Source: JACOXT01 sp964372855
GTDB lineage: Bacteria; Patescibacteriota; Microgenomatia; Levybacterales; UBA12049
NCBI GenBank assembly: GCA_964372855.1
Contig: CAYJRY010000022.1
Coordinates: forward strand, 1 to 20,255
Reading direction: 5' to 3'
DNA: 20,255 bases
The notes below the pieces were generated by a model. The model ran no database searches, was not told where the DNA came from, and saw only the letters and a program-made list of their open reading frames with translations. The first letter of the stretch is position 1. Every line of letters begins with the position of its first letter. Shown piece after piece: positions 19,621 through 20,255 of the stretch. The translations under genes were made by a program, and so were the position numbers.

Positions 19621-20255
19621 TTATTCCGTTACAAAATTAATGACTTTCCCTTCAACATAAACTATTTTTACAACTGTTTTATCATTAAGATATTTCATAA
19701 CTCTTGCGCTTTTTTTTGCCTTATCTTCGATTTCTACTTGATTTTTAATATTTAATTTTTGATATTTTATAGTGTCTCGAAGTTTTCCATTCACCTGAAC
19801 CACAATTGTTACATCTTTTTCTTCCAAAAACTTCGGATTGTATGTTGGCCAAGTCTGGAGGTGGATCGAGGAAAAATTATCAAAGGGCCTTGAAGTATCA
19901 AATGTATCAAAAGATTTTATTTCCCCCTTTGATACTTCTGATACTTTTCCTTCTTTTGGTACTTTTAGTTGTTGCCATAACTCCTCCGCCATGTGCGGCG
20001 CGAAAGGCGCCAAAAGCTTTAAATACGTTTCTATCTCTATCTTTGATATTTGATTTTTGATTTTTGATAAATAATTGTACCACTCCATCATTGCTGAAAT
20101 AGCAGTGTTGTAACGCAATTGCTCCAAATCTTGCGTCACTTTTTTAATAGTCTTATGCATTACTCTCCGAGCTTGCTCGGAGGAATTTCGAATTTCGAAT
20201 TTCGAATTTCGAATTTTCCTAAAAAGGGTCCAAACCCTTTTTAGGAAGCGGTGCA
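19621..20255 (-). CDS. leuS: Leucyl-tRNA synthetase, C-terminal part (5' end outside window)
   Basis: About 210 residues of the C-terminus are present. The open frame runs off the right edge; the Met at 20160 is internal, because upstream codons read the usual HRFLKRVW segment without a stop. After that come MHKTIKKVTQDLEQLRYNTAIS (split here as a helix of the anticodon-binding domain), LLAPFAPHMAEELWQ (the conserved PHxAEELW motif) and a C-terminal VQVNGKLRDTI region. Four stretches look inserted: KIRNSKFEIRNSSEQA, LSKIKNQISK, KVSEVSKGEIKSFDTFDT and IKYQKLNIKNQ. Each coincides with DNA repeats. Downstream are comEA, comEC and the hydrolase on the same strand. Confidence 0.95.
   Translation of the reverse strand, partial: HRFLKRVWTLFRKIRNSKFEIRNSSEQARRVMHKTIKKVTQDLEQLRYNTAISAMMEWYNYLSKIKNQISKIEIETYLKLLAPFAPHMAEELWQQLKVPKEGKVSEVSKGEIKSFDTFDTSRPFDNFSSIHLQTWPTYNPKFLEEKDVTIVVQVNGKLRDTIKYQKLNIKNQVEIEDKAKKSARVMKYLNDKTVVKIVYVEGKVINFVTE
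19742..19769. repeat. Degenerate heptamer repeat inside leuS
   Basis: Two 14-bp units (tttttaatatttaa, tttttgatatttta) are variants of the 14-mer in the leuS-comEA gap. They encode the YQKLNIKNQ stretch. Coding and noncoding copies within 180 bp suggest local spread. Confidence 0.6.
19893..19946. repeat. Inverted 9-bp-period repeat inside leuS
   Basis: The left arm (19893-19913, two gtatcaaa units) and right arm (19927-19946, two gatactt units) pair over about 20 bp with two mismatches and one bulge. They encode FDTFDT and VSEVSK, three-residue periodic peptides on either side of the loop. The unit length of 9 bp keeps the reading frame. Confidence 0.7.
20041..20068. repeat. TTTTGAT heptamer array inside leuS
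   Basis: Four 7-bp units (ctttgat, atttgat, ttttgat, ttttgat) follow one another exactly, encoding the SKIKNQISK stretch. This is the same family as argS 9381-9411. Confidence 0.75.
20165..20182. repeat. Near-perfect 18-bp palindrome flanking the leuS heptamer array
   Basis: The arms ctccgagc (20165-20172) and gctcggag (20175-20182) pair fully around the bases tt. It is GC-rich, encodes SSEQAR-type residues and marks the downstream side of the TTTCGAA array in coding direction. Confidence 0.7.
20186..20213. repeat. TTTCGAA heptamer array inside leuS
   Basis: Four exact copies of tttcgaa, the same unit and copy number as argS 10270-10297. The coding strand reads AAATTCG, open in all three phases, giving the IRNSKFEIRNS stretch. 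Confidence 0.85.
20216..20247. repeat. Perfect 14-bp hairpin abutting the leuS heptamer array
   Basis: The arms ttcctaaaaagggt (20216-20229) and accctttttaggaa (20234-20247) pair without mismatch around ccaa. On the coding strand the first arm is the conserved FLKRVW coding sequence and the second looks like its inverted copy, leading into the TTTCGAA array. It resembles a terminator but lies inside the open frame. Confidence 0.8.

Noticed and set aside
19621..20160. A separate small gene starting at the Met at 20160
   Set aside because: The frame continues upstream without a stop and encodes more leucyl-tRNA synthetase, so this Met is internal.
20216..20247. Hairpin with T-rich arm as an intrinsic terminator
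   Set aside because: It lies inside the open leuS frame and encodes the conserved FLKRVW region, and the adjacent sequence shows no gene end.

Overview
The window is AT-rich bacterial DNA that reads with the standard code and most resembles a Candidate Phyla Radiation (Patescibacteria) genome, perhaps a Microgenomates-type lineage. Four things point there: several coding genes carry short in-frame repeat insertions (LPAGRQG-type palindromes, CCCTGAGCC/TCGAAGGG elements, TTTTGAT and TTTCGAA heptamer arrays); ComEC is split into a membrane gene and a metallo-hydrolase gene; there is a free-standing four-helix-bundle protein gene; and Shine-Dalgarno sites are nearly absent, with -10 boxes sitting just upstream of start codons. 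The lineage is inferred from sequence style and gene content, with no rRNA or phylogeny to confirm it.

Layout. 1-4.4 kb holds envelope genes: a WecG/TagA-type glycosyltransferase and mreB on the minus strand, a membrane-anchored PEGA/beta-propeller protein on the plus strand (divergent from mreB across a shared promoter region), and a sortase on the minus strand. 4.4-5.3 kb holds tRNA-Arg(CCU), a twice-frameshifted four-helix-bundle gene and tRNA-Pro(CGG). 5.3-7.6 kb is a minus-strand run of M16 zinc peptidase, nucleoside diphosphate kinase and an unknown protein. 7.7-9.1 kb has two unknown plus-strand genes, each with its own promoter. 9.1-13.6 kb holds arginyl-tRNA synthetase (minus), a PlsC-like acyltransferase (plus) and a long TPR-like helical repeat protein (minus). 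13.7-16.7 kb is a signalling block: a stand-alone receiver, a GAF/PAS-type histidine kinase, and convergent to them a protein with three tandem LuxR-type DNA-binding domains. 16.7-20.26 kb is a minus-strand run of leuS (5' end outside the window), comEA, comEC and the separated ComEC metallo-hydrolase, which is a DNA-uptake cassette behind a housekeeping gene.

How the genes fit together. MreB, the glycosyltransferase, sortase and PEGA protein suggest active surface and cell-shape maintenance. ComEA, ComEC and the hydrolase suggest uptake of external DNA. The receiver, kinase and triple-HTH protein could form one regulatory circuit, though nothing in the sequence proves they interact.

The most unusual signal is at the DNA level. 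Small repeat elements are inserted in frame into argS, leuS, the M16 gene, the comEC hydrolase gene and wecG. In argS and leuS the same heptamer array abuts a long perfect hairpin that looks like a fold-back copy of the host gene's own sequence.
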